Shown here one piece after another: positions 22,880 through 35,142 of a stretch of DNA of 64,000 nt. The number at the start of each line of letters is the position of its first letter. Position 1 is the first letter of the stretch. Origin of the DNA: Ulva prolifera (lineage: Eukaryota > Chlorophyta > Ulvophyceae > Ulvales > Ulvaceae); assembly GCA_023078555.1 (NCBI GenBank), contig CM041201.1, forward strand, positions 1,185,713 through 1,249,712, in the 5' to 3' direction. The notes beneath the pieces were generated by a model. The model saw only the letters and a list, made by a program, of their open reading frames with translations, was not told the origin of the DNA and ran no database searches. Position numbers and translations under genes: made by a program.

Positions 22880-23513
22880 GTGTACAAGGACAAAGCAAGC
22901 AAGGCAGGTAGCACCGCGAGCAGAAACCAGGGGAACCGGTCCCCGGGCCCCACACTACGCAACAAGCCACACGCAGCACACACCAACACACCCACGCACC
23001 GCCAGCACCCGCGCTGGCCACAGCCACACAGCCACACACACGACCACACACACCCACAAACACACACAAGCATCCCACCCAACACCCACAGCTGTGTCTC
23101 CCACCCAACACCCACAGCTGTGCCTAGGCACACCCACACGCCCACCCCCACCCGCACCCCACCCCGGCCCGGTGCCACCAGCCAGGCGCAAGAGCCCCGA
23201 AATGAAACACACGCAGCCAAGGCCGCCGAGCAGAGAACCAGCGAAATCCCTACAACAATCCCTGCCCCGGGGAGGCCCCCGCCTCCCCCAGCACAACCCA
23301 CCCCACCCAGCCCCTGCACAACACCCCACCCACCCGCAAACCCATACCCGCAACCCCCCAAAGTCCAGCCCAGCTGCAGCCTGCCCACACCACCCGGCTG
23401 CGCCCCAATGGCGGGCCACACGCAGACGCACGGGGAGGACAGCGGCGAAGCATGGCACGCCAGGGCCACCACTACGACGAGGCGGACCAGGCCGCGAGCG
23501 CACGCAGCGCCGC

Positions 23514-26285
23514 TCAGGCCGGGTGGCCTGTGAGCGGCGTGATGTCATCGGACGGGACAGCCAGCCCCGTCAAACCTGCCTTGCCCGCATGGTGTGCCAT
23601 CAGCATGGCAGCAGCGTGCACCTGCCGAGCCACCGCGCGGCACAGCGTCGCGGACAGGTCGCGCATCGCATTCTCCAAGAACAGCCGCCGGGAGGCTGCG
23701 CCCGAACCTGCAGCAACGTCAGCAAGCCGGTTCAGGAAGGCGAATGCGGCCGGGCCGATCCTGCCGTACGTCTCGTGAGAGAGCGGCACCAGGGTGAATA
23801 TGCCGGAGCCCGCCCGGCCATATTTGTCGCGCTTGCGCTGGTCGGACTTCGCTGCGGCGGCGTCGTCACAGGTTGCCGCTGAGCGGACATTGGAGCCGGC
23901 CAGCGGGTGAGACACGAACACGTCGCCGATCACCGGACAGATGGGGAAGAACGCAAGAATGTAGCCGCGCTGAGCGCCTCTGCGCGACCGGGGAGGAAGA
24001 GCCGAAGGGGCACTCCGGACGGTGGCCGACCGCTGCGAACGCTGCCCGGCCGCCAGAGGCCGCCAAGGGACAGCGGCGTCATGCACGTGGCCCGCCGCCG
24101 CCGCCGGCGCCGGCACCGCTGCTCCGGGCTCAGCCGGGGTGGGGGTCGGGCCGGCATCGGTGGCAGGTGCGACACAGGGGGCACACCCCGAGGCAGAGAC
24201 AGCAGCTGCGTACGTGACAGGAGGGGGAGCCTGGGCGCCATGGGAGGGAACAGGCGCGTCCGAGGCAGGGGAGGTGTCGGAGACAGGTTTCGGAAGCTGA
24301 GCTGTTGCCGGGAGGGCCGGCCAGGGGTCAACCTCGTCGTGGGCGCGGGGCGAGTCTGCGCGAACGGCAGCGGCGCCGAGGACGGCTACGCCGAGGACCG
24401 CAGCATTGTCGGCGGCAGTGCATGATGCGGGAGCAGCCGCAGGGAAGATGGAGGGCAGAGCCTAGGCGCCTTGAGAAGTTGCGGGCGCGGCCGAGGCCTG
24501 GGCGGGTGAGGGTTCAGTGGAGGGTGACGTGCGGGGTGCTGCCGGGCGTGCTGGGAGGCCACGGCCGAGGCCATGCGGGAGCATGCTCAAGTGCGGTTCC
24601 ACCGCGGAAGCGATGCCGCTGCGCGCTATGACGCAGCGCCACGCCTTCACGAGCAGGTTGTGGCGGGTGACCACAGTCCGACCCCCACAGGGGGCCCCCA
24701 CAGGGGGCCCCCACAGCGACTTGCAGACCAAGGAGTGGGTGCTGGACTCCCCGCTGCGGCCACAGGGGCAGTCACCATCGTCGCTCAGGCGGGCCATCGC
24801 CGCACGAGCCCCCGCTGCAATTTGGGCGGAGCGGCCGTTCGGTGCCGTGAGCAGCGCCTGGAAGACTGCAGCTTTGCGCACGTGTCGGCCTAAGCCCGGG
24901 CTAGCGCGCGCTGCAGTTGGGTCAGCCGCACCTTTGCCGAGTTGAAAACTGCCCAGTTCGCCGCGCCCGCGGGACTGTTGGCAATCTCGATGAATGGAGA
25001 CACTCCACGTCAGACGAAGTCTGTCGCGTACCTGCTGCATCTCGACGGCTGCACAGCCCCGGAACGGCAGGCCTCGCTCGACACCGTCGGCGAGGGCGCA
25101 TTGAGCCAGCGCCGCGGATGACATGAGCGCCGCATCCGCGACGTCCTCGCAGTAGTGCCGGAGCCCCATGTCGCCGTGGCGTCGAGGCAGGATGGCCTAC
25201 TCGGCCTGTGCCGGGGTCAAATCGGACACGCTGATAATGCTGCAAAGGCCACGCAAAGTTGCATCTTCCACAGCTGGCACGTGTTCCCGGAGCGCACTCC
25301 ACGGCGTGTTTCGGAGGAGATGCGCCTCCCAATTCTGCAGGCAGTGGAACAGGACCGCCCACTTCGACTGGGACTGCAGCGGCAGTCCCACGAGCTTGTC
25401 GATGAGCTCCACAGTCCGCTAGCAGCGCTGCCGCACGTGGGCGTCGAAGAATGCCTGTGTGCCAAGCGGGGTGCCGCACACAAGGAGCCCCTCCGGGGCC
25501 ACCGAGGCCCGCAGCTGCGCCGCCACATGGCGCGCCTTCTGAGGGTCTGCGCAGTACACAACTGTTTTTGCGCGGTTGCACTTGTGCCGCGACAGGATGG
25601 CATTCGCAGCTGCCACGACGCTCTCCGCGTCGCCCTGCACATACGTATCATCGTGGCACGATGTGACCAGGGCATTGGGGGCAAGCCACTGTGCTTCCTT
25701 CAGGGTGGGGAAGTAGGCGAGCGTGAACAGGAGCGGGCCCAGGGGGTTGCCTTGTCTCACCCCCGACTTGCTGCGCAGCTCTGCTGTGGTGCCGTCCGGT
25801 CGCACGGCGACTAGCGGGCTGCCCCGCCCGTACACCGTGTGGAAGTACGGCAGGAGCTGTGGCAGAGTCTCTGCAAGCTGCGTCCTCATCGTCTTCCGGG
25901 ACATCTCATTGAAGGCATTCTGGAGGTCTGTGGAAACCGTGACCGTGGCAAGGACAGCGAAATCTGGCCGCAGGGCATGCCCAGGGATTTTGGAGCCACC
26001 TTGGATGCCGACGCCGATCTGAAGAGGAGCAGTCACCCTGCGGCCTCGGCCATCACTGGCTTTCCTGTCCGCCAAAGCGTACACTGGCAGGCCGAGCAGG
26101 ATATCTTGGGCGTTGTTGACGCTGGGTGCGTGGCCACGCTCGGCTGCGTCTGCGATAGCCTCGCAGGCCTCCGCGACCGCTCCTGACCACGCCTTCCTGC
26201 CCTCCAAGGGCACAGTCTGGCCGACGCGGCCGCGGGAGGCCGCCGGCTGTTGGGGGGAGGGGGGACGGTGGTTCGCCGTCCACAA
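23514..26285 (-). pseudogene. Reverse transcriptase ORF of the non-LTR element, frameshifted
   Basis: RT motifs in order: VSTDLQNAFNEMSR (first catalytic Asp), SKSGVRQGNPLGPLLF (motif B), and TSCHDDTYVQGD (the DD of motif C, with HDD in place of the usual ADD). Further frames carry MELIDKLVGLPLQSQSKW (about 25412-25197). A finger-like CPCGRSGESSTHSLVC followed by RHNLLVKAWR (24462-25169) resembles the end regions of algal RT-containing elements. The C-terminal KRDKYGRAGSG..LSHETYGRIGPAAFAFLNRLA ends at the stop at 23514. At least two frame changes separate these blocks, so no full protein can be made from this copy. Confidence 0.75.
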
Positions 26286-26710
26286 GGCTGTGCTCCGCCG
26301 CGTCCCGCATGTGCGAGTCTCTCGCGGTGTCGCCGTGGATCTCGGCGCGTGCGATGTCAGGGACGATCGCCCGAGCCTTGGACGGGGCAGTGGGCGGCTG
26401 TGTGCGGAGTTGCTGACGATCTCCCGGGGGAGCAGCGGTCGGACGGGTGGGAGGTGAGGCTATCCCTGCGTGCATGGGACCGGGTAGCGCAGGGGCGGTG
26501 GGGCCGGCCTGCTGTGGCGACGGTCCGCCATGCATGTGCCACAATGCATGGGTGTCAACCGCCGTGCATGCGGCCTCCGGTGCCCCACGCGTGCCTCCCA
26601 GTGTGGGTTGTGCTGGGGTGCAGTGAGTGCCAGAAGCAGGGTAACTATGCAGCTCAGGCATGTTGTCCTCATGCATTGTGGCATCGGCGAGGGATCCTGG
26701 TAACGGGACG

Positions 26711-27570
26711 TCACCTGATGCCGCCAGCCGAGCTGCCCGCGATCCACACGTGCACATCATGCGATGCCAAGACCATGTCGGAGCGGGCAGCCAGCTGTTC
26801 AAGCGGCGTGGTGATGCCTCCGTCACCGCTCGTGGCCCCAGGGCATTGCGGGTCGGGGTCCCGCGCGCCCTGGTCACAGCGCGACGTGCGGTGCACCAAG
26901 GCGTCGTCCGCATGCGGTTTGTGGCGGTAACGCTCCTCCCGCGTGCCCTGCGTGTGGGGCGCAGCTGGCGAGGAACTCGGGGAGGGCTGCGGGTGGTGGG
27001 GAATCAGCTGTTCTCTGCTTCGGCTGCGATGCTGTACAGGTGGCGGGCAGAACTTGCAGTGCTCACTAGCCACGTGTTTTGCGAATGCCCCTTTGTACGT
27101 AGAGAACGGCAGTTTGCAATATGGACACGGCTTCCAATTGTGTAGCTACAGCTGTTCAGGTGTAAAGTAAAGTAAATCTGAATTTACTGAGCCGGTGTGT
27201 ACTCGTGGCCGGGATGCTGTGTACGATAGTGCCCGCCCAGTCGCCCTTTCTTGTGTTCCCGGTCGCAGACCGGGCATGGCAGCACGTCCTCCGGCGCCCG
27301 CCGTAGCGACGAATGCTTCGGAATCTGCGGCATCTCCTCTGAAGCTTCCGTGATGGCACGTTGTCTGAGCAAGGTGGCGAGATTTGCCGTGGTGCAACCA
27401 CACCCGCAGAAAGTATGAGGCCAGGAGGACAAACCCTCGAGGACAAAAAAGATTATTAAGTTATTATTTATACACAGTGACAGGCGCCTGAGGCAGAGGC
27501 AGGGCCGACCAGGAGGCCGGCTCGCGGCTGCTCCAAAGGCAGCGCAGTAGCTCCGTGCAACTCCACACAT
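26711..27570 (-). pseudogene. N-terminal zinc-finger region of the non-LTR element
   Basis: Two C2H2-type fingers lie in different frames: CPVCDREHKKGRLGGHYRTQH (about 27285-27200) and CPYCKLPFSTYKGAFAKHVASEH (about 27105-27055; only its Cys/His positions matter here). Pro/Ser-rich sequence follows. Such fingers precede the RT in many non-LTR elements. The stop codons between the blocks show decay. Confidence 0.55.
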
Positions 27571-27590
27571 CTCACGTCCAGAACTATGTT

Positions 27591-29265
27591 TGCTTCAGCT
27601 CTGCGCACACTGGGCGCTGTGCAGTACCTTTCAGTCCCACTTGATCATCGTCACTCACTGACTTGGAACGTGCCATGTTTAGAGCCACACCCATGGATGT
27701 GTCTGGGTGAGCCAGCTAGGTGGTTCTCGGCGCTTTGGGGCGGTTCGCCGACGATGAGCAACATATTGTAGGCCACGGCGGTGTGGCACCATCTGGAATC
27801 TCGCATATTGCTCACAGTTATTCCTGTTGGTGCTCACAAGGCCAGGCTACCTCCACACTCCGGCTGATATCACATTTCCGTGTTCCGGCCGTGCATATGC
27901 AGTGCAAGTCTTGCCGCAAGACAGGCCATGACCGGACTCAATCTAAGGCGACTAGACACTGCCGTGGCAGTGCAACAACATACACCTCTTGACCATGGAC
28001 ACTTTGTGGGCAGCCTCTGTGCTATCTGCCTGCTGCCGCGGCATGCCGGACACATGATGAAGTAACGTTGATTGAACCGCCAAGATTGTCACAATCGCAA
28101 CGTAACGGTTACGATCTCATCTCGAAGTCCTAGAATGCACACTTCTCGGTGTACCTTGGTGTGCTGGTGGCAAATCTTCGCAGGTCTGTAACAGCAGGTG
28201 CTCGCCAGTGATATATTTGCAGGCGCCATGTAAGTGTCCGACCAGTGAGGTACCCGTCGGAATCCAACTGGCAGCCACCAAACGTTCAACACCTTCATTT
28301 CCTCCTCACGTATTTGCAAAAAGAACGACGGGCCAGAAGCACGCAATGAGCGCAGTTTGTGTGTGGCAATCACGTCCGGTCAGTTGAGATTCATGGGACG
28401 TTAACGTTGAAGTTGGGGGCCGCATGCACACGTACACAGGATACTGAAGACCGTCCGGGATCATACAGCAGCAGCCTGTACATCGGCCTACTAGCAGCAG
28501 CTGTCAAGCGAGCCAGCTGCGCCACCACCTCCTCTGCCAACGCCCCAGGTCGGCCGCCGCCGCTGCCAGTGGCCAGCGGTGTACCCGCCGCCACCGCCGT
28601 CCCCTGGCACCACGACCGGTGCTTGTGCCACACCTGATGGGAGCGCCTCGCCTTTGCCCTGTGCTTTCATCAGCACCACAATGGATTCCACAACCGACGC
28701 ATCTCCATGACGACACAATTCACACCGACAAAAATGTGAAGCTACTTTGTGGTGGACTTTCGGGCCCACATCGGCCTGCCCCGGCCCGACCTGCGGCAGG
28801 AGCTGCTGCACCTGCAGGAGATGCGGAGCGTGTGGGGCCAGGTCGGGTCGCGGTATGCATGTGTGGAAGGGTGGTCGCGTTGCGGCATGCATGTGTGGAA
28901 GGGTGGGTGTCTGTTGGAGTGCGGGTGTGTACCGGTGTGCGGGTGTGGCGTCGACGTGCCGCTGTGTCCAGGCAACGATACAGAAACCCGAGTGTTGCTG
29001 CGTCGTATCCCCTGAGGACCTGTCCTGATAAGCGGGACCACATATGACGTGTGCAACAAGGAGAACGCGGTGCGGATCGATGTATGGCTCCGGTGGAGGT
29101 CCGCCAGAGGTCAGTGCATCCACCGCGGCTCCCAACCTCCTTAAAAACAACACCATTGGCGTCACCTCGGTCACTGCCGCCGGTATACCCAGACCATCAT
29201 CGCCACCGCCGATACAGCCCACCCCATCACCGCCTCCATCTCATCGGCTGCCCCCGCCTGCGAAC
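27591..29265. other. Gene-poor region, possible unplaced exon near 28747-28845
   Basis: Plus-strand 28747 to about 28845 reads VDFRAHIGLPRPDLRQELL then HLQEMRSVWG and looks protein-like, but no flanking exons could be joined. From about 28850 to 28960 there are GTGTGGAAGGGTGG-type short tandem repeats. Nothing else is supportable. Confidence 0.3.
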
Positions 29266-29367
29266 CAGTGTTGGGTCGCTTCGCAGCATTTCCGGGGCGG
29301 CCATCCAGACAGTAGACCTATATATTCGGAATTGTTCTATGTAATCGGGCCCGATGACCCAACACTG
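29266..29367. mobile_element. hAT-type MITE, 102 bp, with perfect 8-bp target duplication
   Basis: Terminal inverted repeats CAGTGTTGGGTC / GACCCAACACTG are perfect over 12 bp. The flanks are exact direct repeats CTGCGAAC at 29258-29265 and 29368-29375. The 8-bp duplication and the CAG start are the hallmark of hAT elements. There is no coding capacity. A related, inverted copy is at 47797-47893 and a truncated one at about 47450. Confidence 0.9.
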
Positions 29368-29375
29368 CTGCGAAC

Positions 29376-30892
29376 CGCCCAGAGCTTCCACCTGAAGCAA
29401 AGACACACGCCAACACACCACAGCACCAGGGCGAGGCAACTGTGTACCGCGATGAAAGACACGCAGTGCGCTTTGGGGAATTGAAACGGCCGTGCGTGAC
29501 CACCTCGCTTCGCACAGGAGGAGGCCGTGTGAGTTGCGTACGGTCGTCTGAAGGGGGTTTCCAGGTGGTTTACCCCTTCGGCATATGTGGTCCCGTTAAC
29601 TCGGAGTCGTCAATGTCCAATAGGACACGGCTCAGTAATTCAGATTTACCTGACACGCTTGATTCGCAGTGAGGCTTACGGACACCGCCATAGGCAAGAA
29701 TCGCCTGATCTCAGTCGGAAAGCTGCGACTGCAGCACAAGATACGTAATGGTGGGGCAAACTGCCTGGACACTCTCCACAGACAAGTGTTGACAGCTGAT
29801 GCAGCCTTGTTTGTGCATGGAGGGGCAGACAATGGCCTGGACATCTCTCACAACTGACCAGTGGGTCAACACTGAACAATCACGGCACACAAAGCATTGT
29901 AACATCTGCATTCCGTGTGATTGTAGGTTGCTGTTTACAATTTGGGCACACAGCCAGAGTTTTGGCGAAGAGGTGGTGCCAGGGACGCAGGCTCCAGGCG
30001 AGGAAGCTGAGCTGAGGATTTGTCGTCAGCAGGGACACGAGCCCAGAGTACATACCATGGGAATCTGCCCTGGTCCTCCGCACCATAAGCCAGAGCCTAA
30101 CATAGTATGTATATGTACACCTTGAGCTAGAAGCTGGAATGGTATGTGTAGCTGCCAGGCCATGTCGGAGTGACAGAACACACCTCTATGGATGCAGAAA
30201 CGCCGAGCCGGATGCACTGGATGCGCTGGGCACTGGCCACTCTCGGTTTGACAGCGCCAGCAAAGCCCATCGCGTCGACAAATTGCGGCGGTCGGAAGCT
30301 TGGCGTGTACCCGAACGTGACAGCATGAAAGCAATGCATCGACCATGCAGCCCTGTTGGCAGCGACGGGCCAAGCGTAGATACACAGTGCGGGATCTTCG
30401 TGACCTTCGCAAGTCCATAGTATCGGACGTGCGAGAGGACTGATAGCTGGACCTGGCAAGCTGCCACGGGACGCAGCACTTCACGGAGACTTGTGAAGAA
30501 TCTCACTGAAGATCACCGGAGAGGCTGCACGCTGACATGCCAGCGGTCCGCGTCCAGAGAACATGCTGAGCATTCTGTGCCAGGAGCTTTCTCACCGAGT
30601 GATGCTGTCCACTTATGTGAACATTCTCATCAGCTGTCGTCGCCCTCACGAGGGCTAGGCGTGCACCTTCTATTCGACGAGCGTTCGAGCCGAGCTATCG
30701 CGGCACCGCAACGTGTCAGTGAGCACGCCCATCAGCATGCAACGCAGTGTAAGCCTCTTGGCCCACAACCTGATCCTGCGCGACCTCACGTGGATCGCAT
30801 ATATCAGGGCGCACGGAGGCAGCGCTTGTTGGTCATATGTTCCCTGACGTTGCTCAGCGCGACCAGTTGACTCGCTGCAGTCATATCTCGCG
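29376..30892. other. Region without supportable gene
   Basis: Only short ORFs without family features or codon consistency. It is the upstream region of the gene at 30893. Confidence 0.4.
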
Positions 30893-31909
30893 ATGCCGCA
30901 TTCTCGTTGCCACAAGAAAAAGGTCACTGGACGTTATCAGCTTCAGTTCCCTTTGAACTGGGTTCGTGATCACCTCAGGGGAAGAACTGCTGAAGAGTGG
31001 CGTGAGATAATTATTGCTGCCTGGGACGTCAGCTCGCCGGATCTGCAGCGGCAATGGAGGCATACGTTTGAATCGACTATTGATGACCTAATGAAGACGA
31101 CGCTCACAGTGAAGAACCGGACTGGCAGGCGCTTCGACCGTGATGCCTACGCGCGTGAGGCTCACTTCGTGTACGGCCCTGCTGTGTCGCCCTCTGACGC
31201 ATCCCCGAAATTGCTGGCACGATGCTTCAAGCACAGTGTAGATTTCGTGTTGCATCACGGTCTGTCAAACAGCACGGTGGCAGACTCGTGTACGAACACA
31301 GGTGAGCACACCGTGCCCAGCGACCCAGGTCGTTCAGACCTTCCCAGTGCAAACTCCGGGGAGACTGAGAAGTGCACCATGAGAAACCTCTGGGCGAACG
31401 CTCTGAGCTCGAAACTCCCGCCAATGACGTTTCGTTTCGGGCGTGAACCTGTTCCCGACCCGGATCCGATGATGATGGACATGCAAGAAGACGATGACCA
31501 GTACACACAGCTGTTAGATGAGATGTTGAACAGCCCAGAAGATGAACTTTTCAGCTGCGAAGAAGACTTGCAGTTGCAGGATGAGCCTGAGCACATGCCT
31601 GACTTGCCTCTGTTTGATGATTCCTGTCCGTCTTCACCTCTACATCCGGAGTCTTCTGAAGATGTTTGGCGCTCCGCACCCACGTTAGAAGAATATGCGT
31701 ACGCACCAGGTCGGGAAGGTGATGCGTCGATGTCAGACTGTGTCGAGCTGCAGCTTCTGAGGGCTAGGGAAGATCTTGCTGCTGCTCGACAGCAACGGGA
31801 TGATGCTGTGAGACTGTGTCAGCAGCTACAGCTACAGCTTGCGGAGGCTGCGGAGCAGCGTGCGCAAAGCCCTGGCACCGACGTGCCGGAAGACGGCTGC
31901 TTCAGGTAG
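30893..31909 (+). CDS. Unknown 338-residue protein with C-terminal coiled coil
   Basis: An uninterrupted single-exon ORF with a clean layered composition. The N-terminus is basic (HSRCHKKKVTGRYQLQF) and followed by a Trp-rich helical segment (TAEEWREIIIAAW, LQRQWRHTF). There is an acidic Met/Asp-rich middle (DPMMMDMQEDDDQY) and a Leu/Gln/Ala heptad coiled coil near residues 285-325 (LLRAREDLAAARQQRDDAV). TGTAA is found about 145 bp after the stop. I do not recognise the family. It could be a host regulatory protein or a gag-like or transposon-derived ORF, but no RT or transposase lies beside it. The ATG at 30893 is the first in frame. Confidence 0.6.
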   Translation: MPHSRCHKKKVTGRYQLQFPLNWVRDHLRGRTAEEWREIIIAAWDVSSPDLQRQWRHTFESTIDDLMKTTLTVKNRTGRRFDRDAYAREAHFVYGPAVSPSDASPKLLARCFKHSVDFVLHHGLSNSTVADSCTNTGEHTVPSDPGRSDLPSANSGETEKCTMRNLWANALSSKLPPMTFRFGREPVPDPDPMMMDMQEDDDQYTQLLDEMLNSPEDELFSCEEDLQLQDEPEHMPDLPLFDDSCPSSPLHPESSEDVWRSAPTLEEYAYAPGREGDASMSDCVELQLLRAREDLAAARQQRDDAVRLCQQLQLQLAEAAEQRAQSPGTDVPEDGCFR

Positions 31910-34900
31910 CCACCCAACCACTTCACAGGCAACCTGTATATTAAAATGGCCCTGGTGATTTTTGTGAGCACTGTCATTCAAGAGGTGAAACAGGGCCCTT
32001 CCAATGAAATATGTTGAAGATGATGAGTTTTGCATCCGGTGCACACGTCCCCAGTGTAACGTGGTGTTCTCCACATGTTTTTTCTCCTGTTGAAATGTTC
32101 CAGCGTCACTAACATATCAGTTTTTCACAGGGGATGGGTGATGGCGCGGGCTTATGAGATGGTCAGAAGTTGCTGCCTCACATGGCTTATGGTATGCTGT
32201 CATTGCTGGCAAGAAGCATCTTGCCAGCAACTGGCAGACATCTTCCTGTGACCCGCAAAGACCTCCATCCTTTACAGCCATCCTATCATCCCAACCCCTA
32301 CTGCCCAAACCAAATGCTGTTGTCCTGCCCTAAGTTCATCATGTGTCCTGTTGGTTTGAATCTCTTTCGGAACTGTGTCAAGGAGTTTGTGTGTGAAAGA
32401 TTCGGTCTCTTGCGTACACCCTCACCAACTTTGGTGTCGACCAGCTGCGTTTCCAAAACTACAGTTTCTTCGGATGGCTCACACATTCTGTCATCATGTG
32501 CCTGGTTTGCGGACATGCTTTGCATTGCAACACTCATGGGTGATGGTTAATGTCTTTTCTGCATTGTTTGCACTCACGCGGCGTTCACATGTGATGGCTA
32601 TGCCGGCCCTCCCTGAATCAGCTTCGGTCATGTTCATCGTTGTGTATACATTTCGATCCTTGGTTCTCCTTGTCAGCACAGCGATTTTCTTGGCCAGTGT
32701 ACAGTTGTTTATCTTGAGATGTTATGTTGGGCTTGCACATGATGTGTACAGGCAGACCAATATAAATAGATGTACTCTTTTTCCTGAGAGTTACAACTGC
32801 TCTTGTCTGTGCGAAACATAATGTCGCAGTTTGACTTTGGCCGGTACACTCACGATTTCGCATGGGAACTCTGAAATGTCCAAGTCTGTACGTCTCTTGT
32901 TTTAGCAATGGTATGTTGTCCTTCAGACAACAGCCTGCTGCAAGTTTTTCGTATATATTTGCTGCTGCATTGCAGGCCCACAACATCTTGCTATAGACTG
33001 TCGTCCGTCTCAACCCATGCCAAAATGCTCACTTGCTGGCCGACACTGACGTTGGTGAGGAGGACAGGCAGATACTACACATGGTCGAACCAATACTGCC
33101 GAAATGATGTATTGTCTTCACATTGCTCTTTCGTCTCCAGTACTGTGAACTTGCACGGTGGGTTCAGGTGACATCACATGGTTGAGGGTATGTGGTTAGG
33201 CTCTCACATGGATATGGTGGCCAACTGCTGGCAGTCTCGCAGGCAATTCCACTCTGAACCGTTGTGGTCTGGAATAGTGAATGTGACGTGGCGATGCTAC
33301 AATAAAGCTGTTACCCTTTTCACACCCTTTTCTGGATGTTGGCGGTGGACCGCCTGCACTGGCACTGGTGATGCTGCACCATGGAAGTTGGATGCCGAGT
33401 GCGCAGTGCTGCGGTGTAGTTAGACTATTGAATCCGCACTGGCGGCAGCTGCAAGGTCGCGGCATGATCAGACTTCATCGAAAGCAGGGTGTGTGGCGCT
33501 GTCCCATACCGTTGATGTAAAGCTGCTGCTTATCATGTTGGAGCTTTCACTAGGAACTTGGATGGGTTTGCAGGCTGGGATTGAATGAATAGGCAATGTC
33601 ACTGACCAGTATACCATGCAACGCTGGCCTGTACATCGATGTAGGTAGAGGTGGCGTGCTTGGCCCATGCACAGACAAGTACCATTACGTTGACGCCACT
33701 GTACATTGTGATGTGAGTACATTCTGTCCCCTGGGTCCAAGTGTGTAACGTCTGTGATGTCTACTGTCGTATGTACTTCTGCACTGGCAGCTGGCAGCCA
33801 TCTCCCCGCGCAGCCGTGGTCACGCTCATACATGCGACAACAATATCACAGGATCTGACCAACATTCTGCAGTCGATGCTTGCTGCAGTTGGAACGCAAC
33901 ATATGGGCATCGGGCATTCTAAAATTGATGTTTCAATCATTGCGGAATGTTTGCCTGTACCTGTTGCACTGTCATACAACAAAGTGTGACGACCATTGAC
34001 GTAGGTAGCATGTGTAGGCCTGCCTGCGTGCACAAGTCTGCAATGCGGCCGTCCAATTGTAGGTGTCCAGGATAATCACTGGCAATGGCACATGCAATGT
34101 CACCCACTAGGCACAGGGCTGGGCCTGAATATAACGCTGCGTTCAGGTCACAGAAGGGGTGGGCGCTCTTCATTTTGAACATTCAATGTGCTCTAGGTAG
34201 TTGCCTTCAAGCAGGCAGCGAGGATCTTTTAGACCTCATCGACATCAACATCAGATGAATGTGAGTTGAGTGAGGGTGCTGCAGCATATAGAACATACTG
34301 GCACTGTTGCTGCCTGCCCGTTGCAGCGGTGACTAAGCAATCGATGATGGAAAGCTTCGTGATCTTCAAGTTCACAAGCAACTGGGTAACACTGCCTACC
34401 AACTGCAGAAGCAGATGTTTGATGAGATTGTCACGTTGAACTTGTTGCCTGTAGCTGTGGCTAGCCTATGTGTCGCTGTGGCCTGCCAATTCAGTGGTGA
34501 CAACCAGCCACAGGTTTAGGTGACCAAACGGATCTGAGCACATCTCAAGAGAAATAAGCCTCGAGCCTTCCCTCCACAAACTCGTTCCATTCGGCAGCCC
34601 CTTTCCCGTATGTCTGCTTTACTGCCTTGGCACTGGCAAGCAGGAATGCCTTCATATTGCAAATCTAGCAGTCATCCCCATTCCAAGCGGAAATCATCAA
34701 AGTCGATGGTCACAGCCAATGCAGACTGGTGTATATATCGTAACTGCTTTTGCTCTATTGAACCTGCACTGTTTCCGAGCATAGACGGCAAAGAGCTGTG
34801 TTGCAGGGGTACCTCACAAGTATTGGAATACATATGCAGCAGCAAAATCGATGCTGACCAGCTTCAGTATGCTGATTCACCTGTGGCACAACAGCGGTTT

Positions 34901-35142
34901 GGGCAAGTAGTCCATACAATGACGCTCCATGCCGGCCAAGAAAAGATGTTACCGCTTCCCCTGCGCATTTACCTACTCCCCATCAACACACAACGACCAC
35001 ACTCAGTGTAGCGAAAATGGTAATGAGCGTTACATTCCCTTGGCGCCGAAAGACATGCTAGTAGATGCAGGCGTGTACCACACGTGGCCACGTACATGAT
35101 GGACCTGCTGAAGTACGAACGCAAGTTCTACCCTGAGCAGAT
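31910..35142. other. 3.2-kb region with no recognisable gene
   Basis: It is AT-richer than its surroundings, with only short ORFs. A perfect stem-loop (12-bp arms TTGCTGGCAAGA / TCTTGCCAGCAA, 4-nt loop) lies at 32203-32230. No repeat family or RNA gene was recognised. Confidence 0.45.

Larger units (their letters stand above)
22880..27590 (-). mobile_element. Degraded non-LTR (LINE-type) retrotransposon
   Basis: On the minus strand the order is: zinc fingers (about 27570-27060), low-complexity linker, reverse transcriptase (26285 to about 25420), a post-RT region with a Cys/His motif, and a conserved C-terminal block (about 23950-23514). A CA-rich 3' region follows, to about 22880. The same 3' region and C-terminal block recur at 40,880-41,790. 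The reading frame shifts several times. No target duplication or poly-A tail was identified. Confidence 0.75.

Noticed and set aside
22827-23548. Minus- and plus-strand Cys/Val- or Thr/Pro-rich ORFs of 200-360 residues
   Set aside because: They come from CA-rich low-complexity sequence in the 3' region of the non-LTR element.
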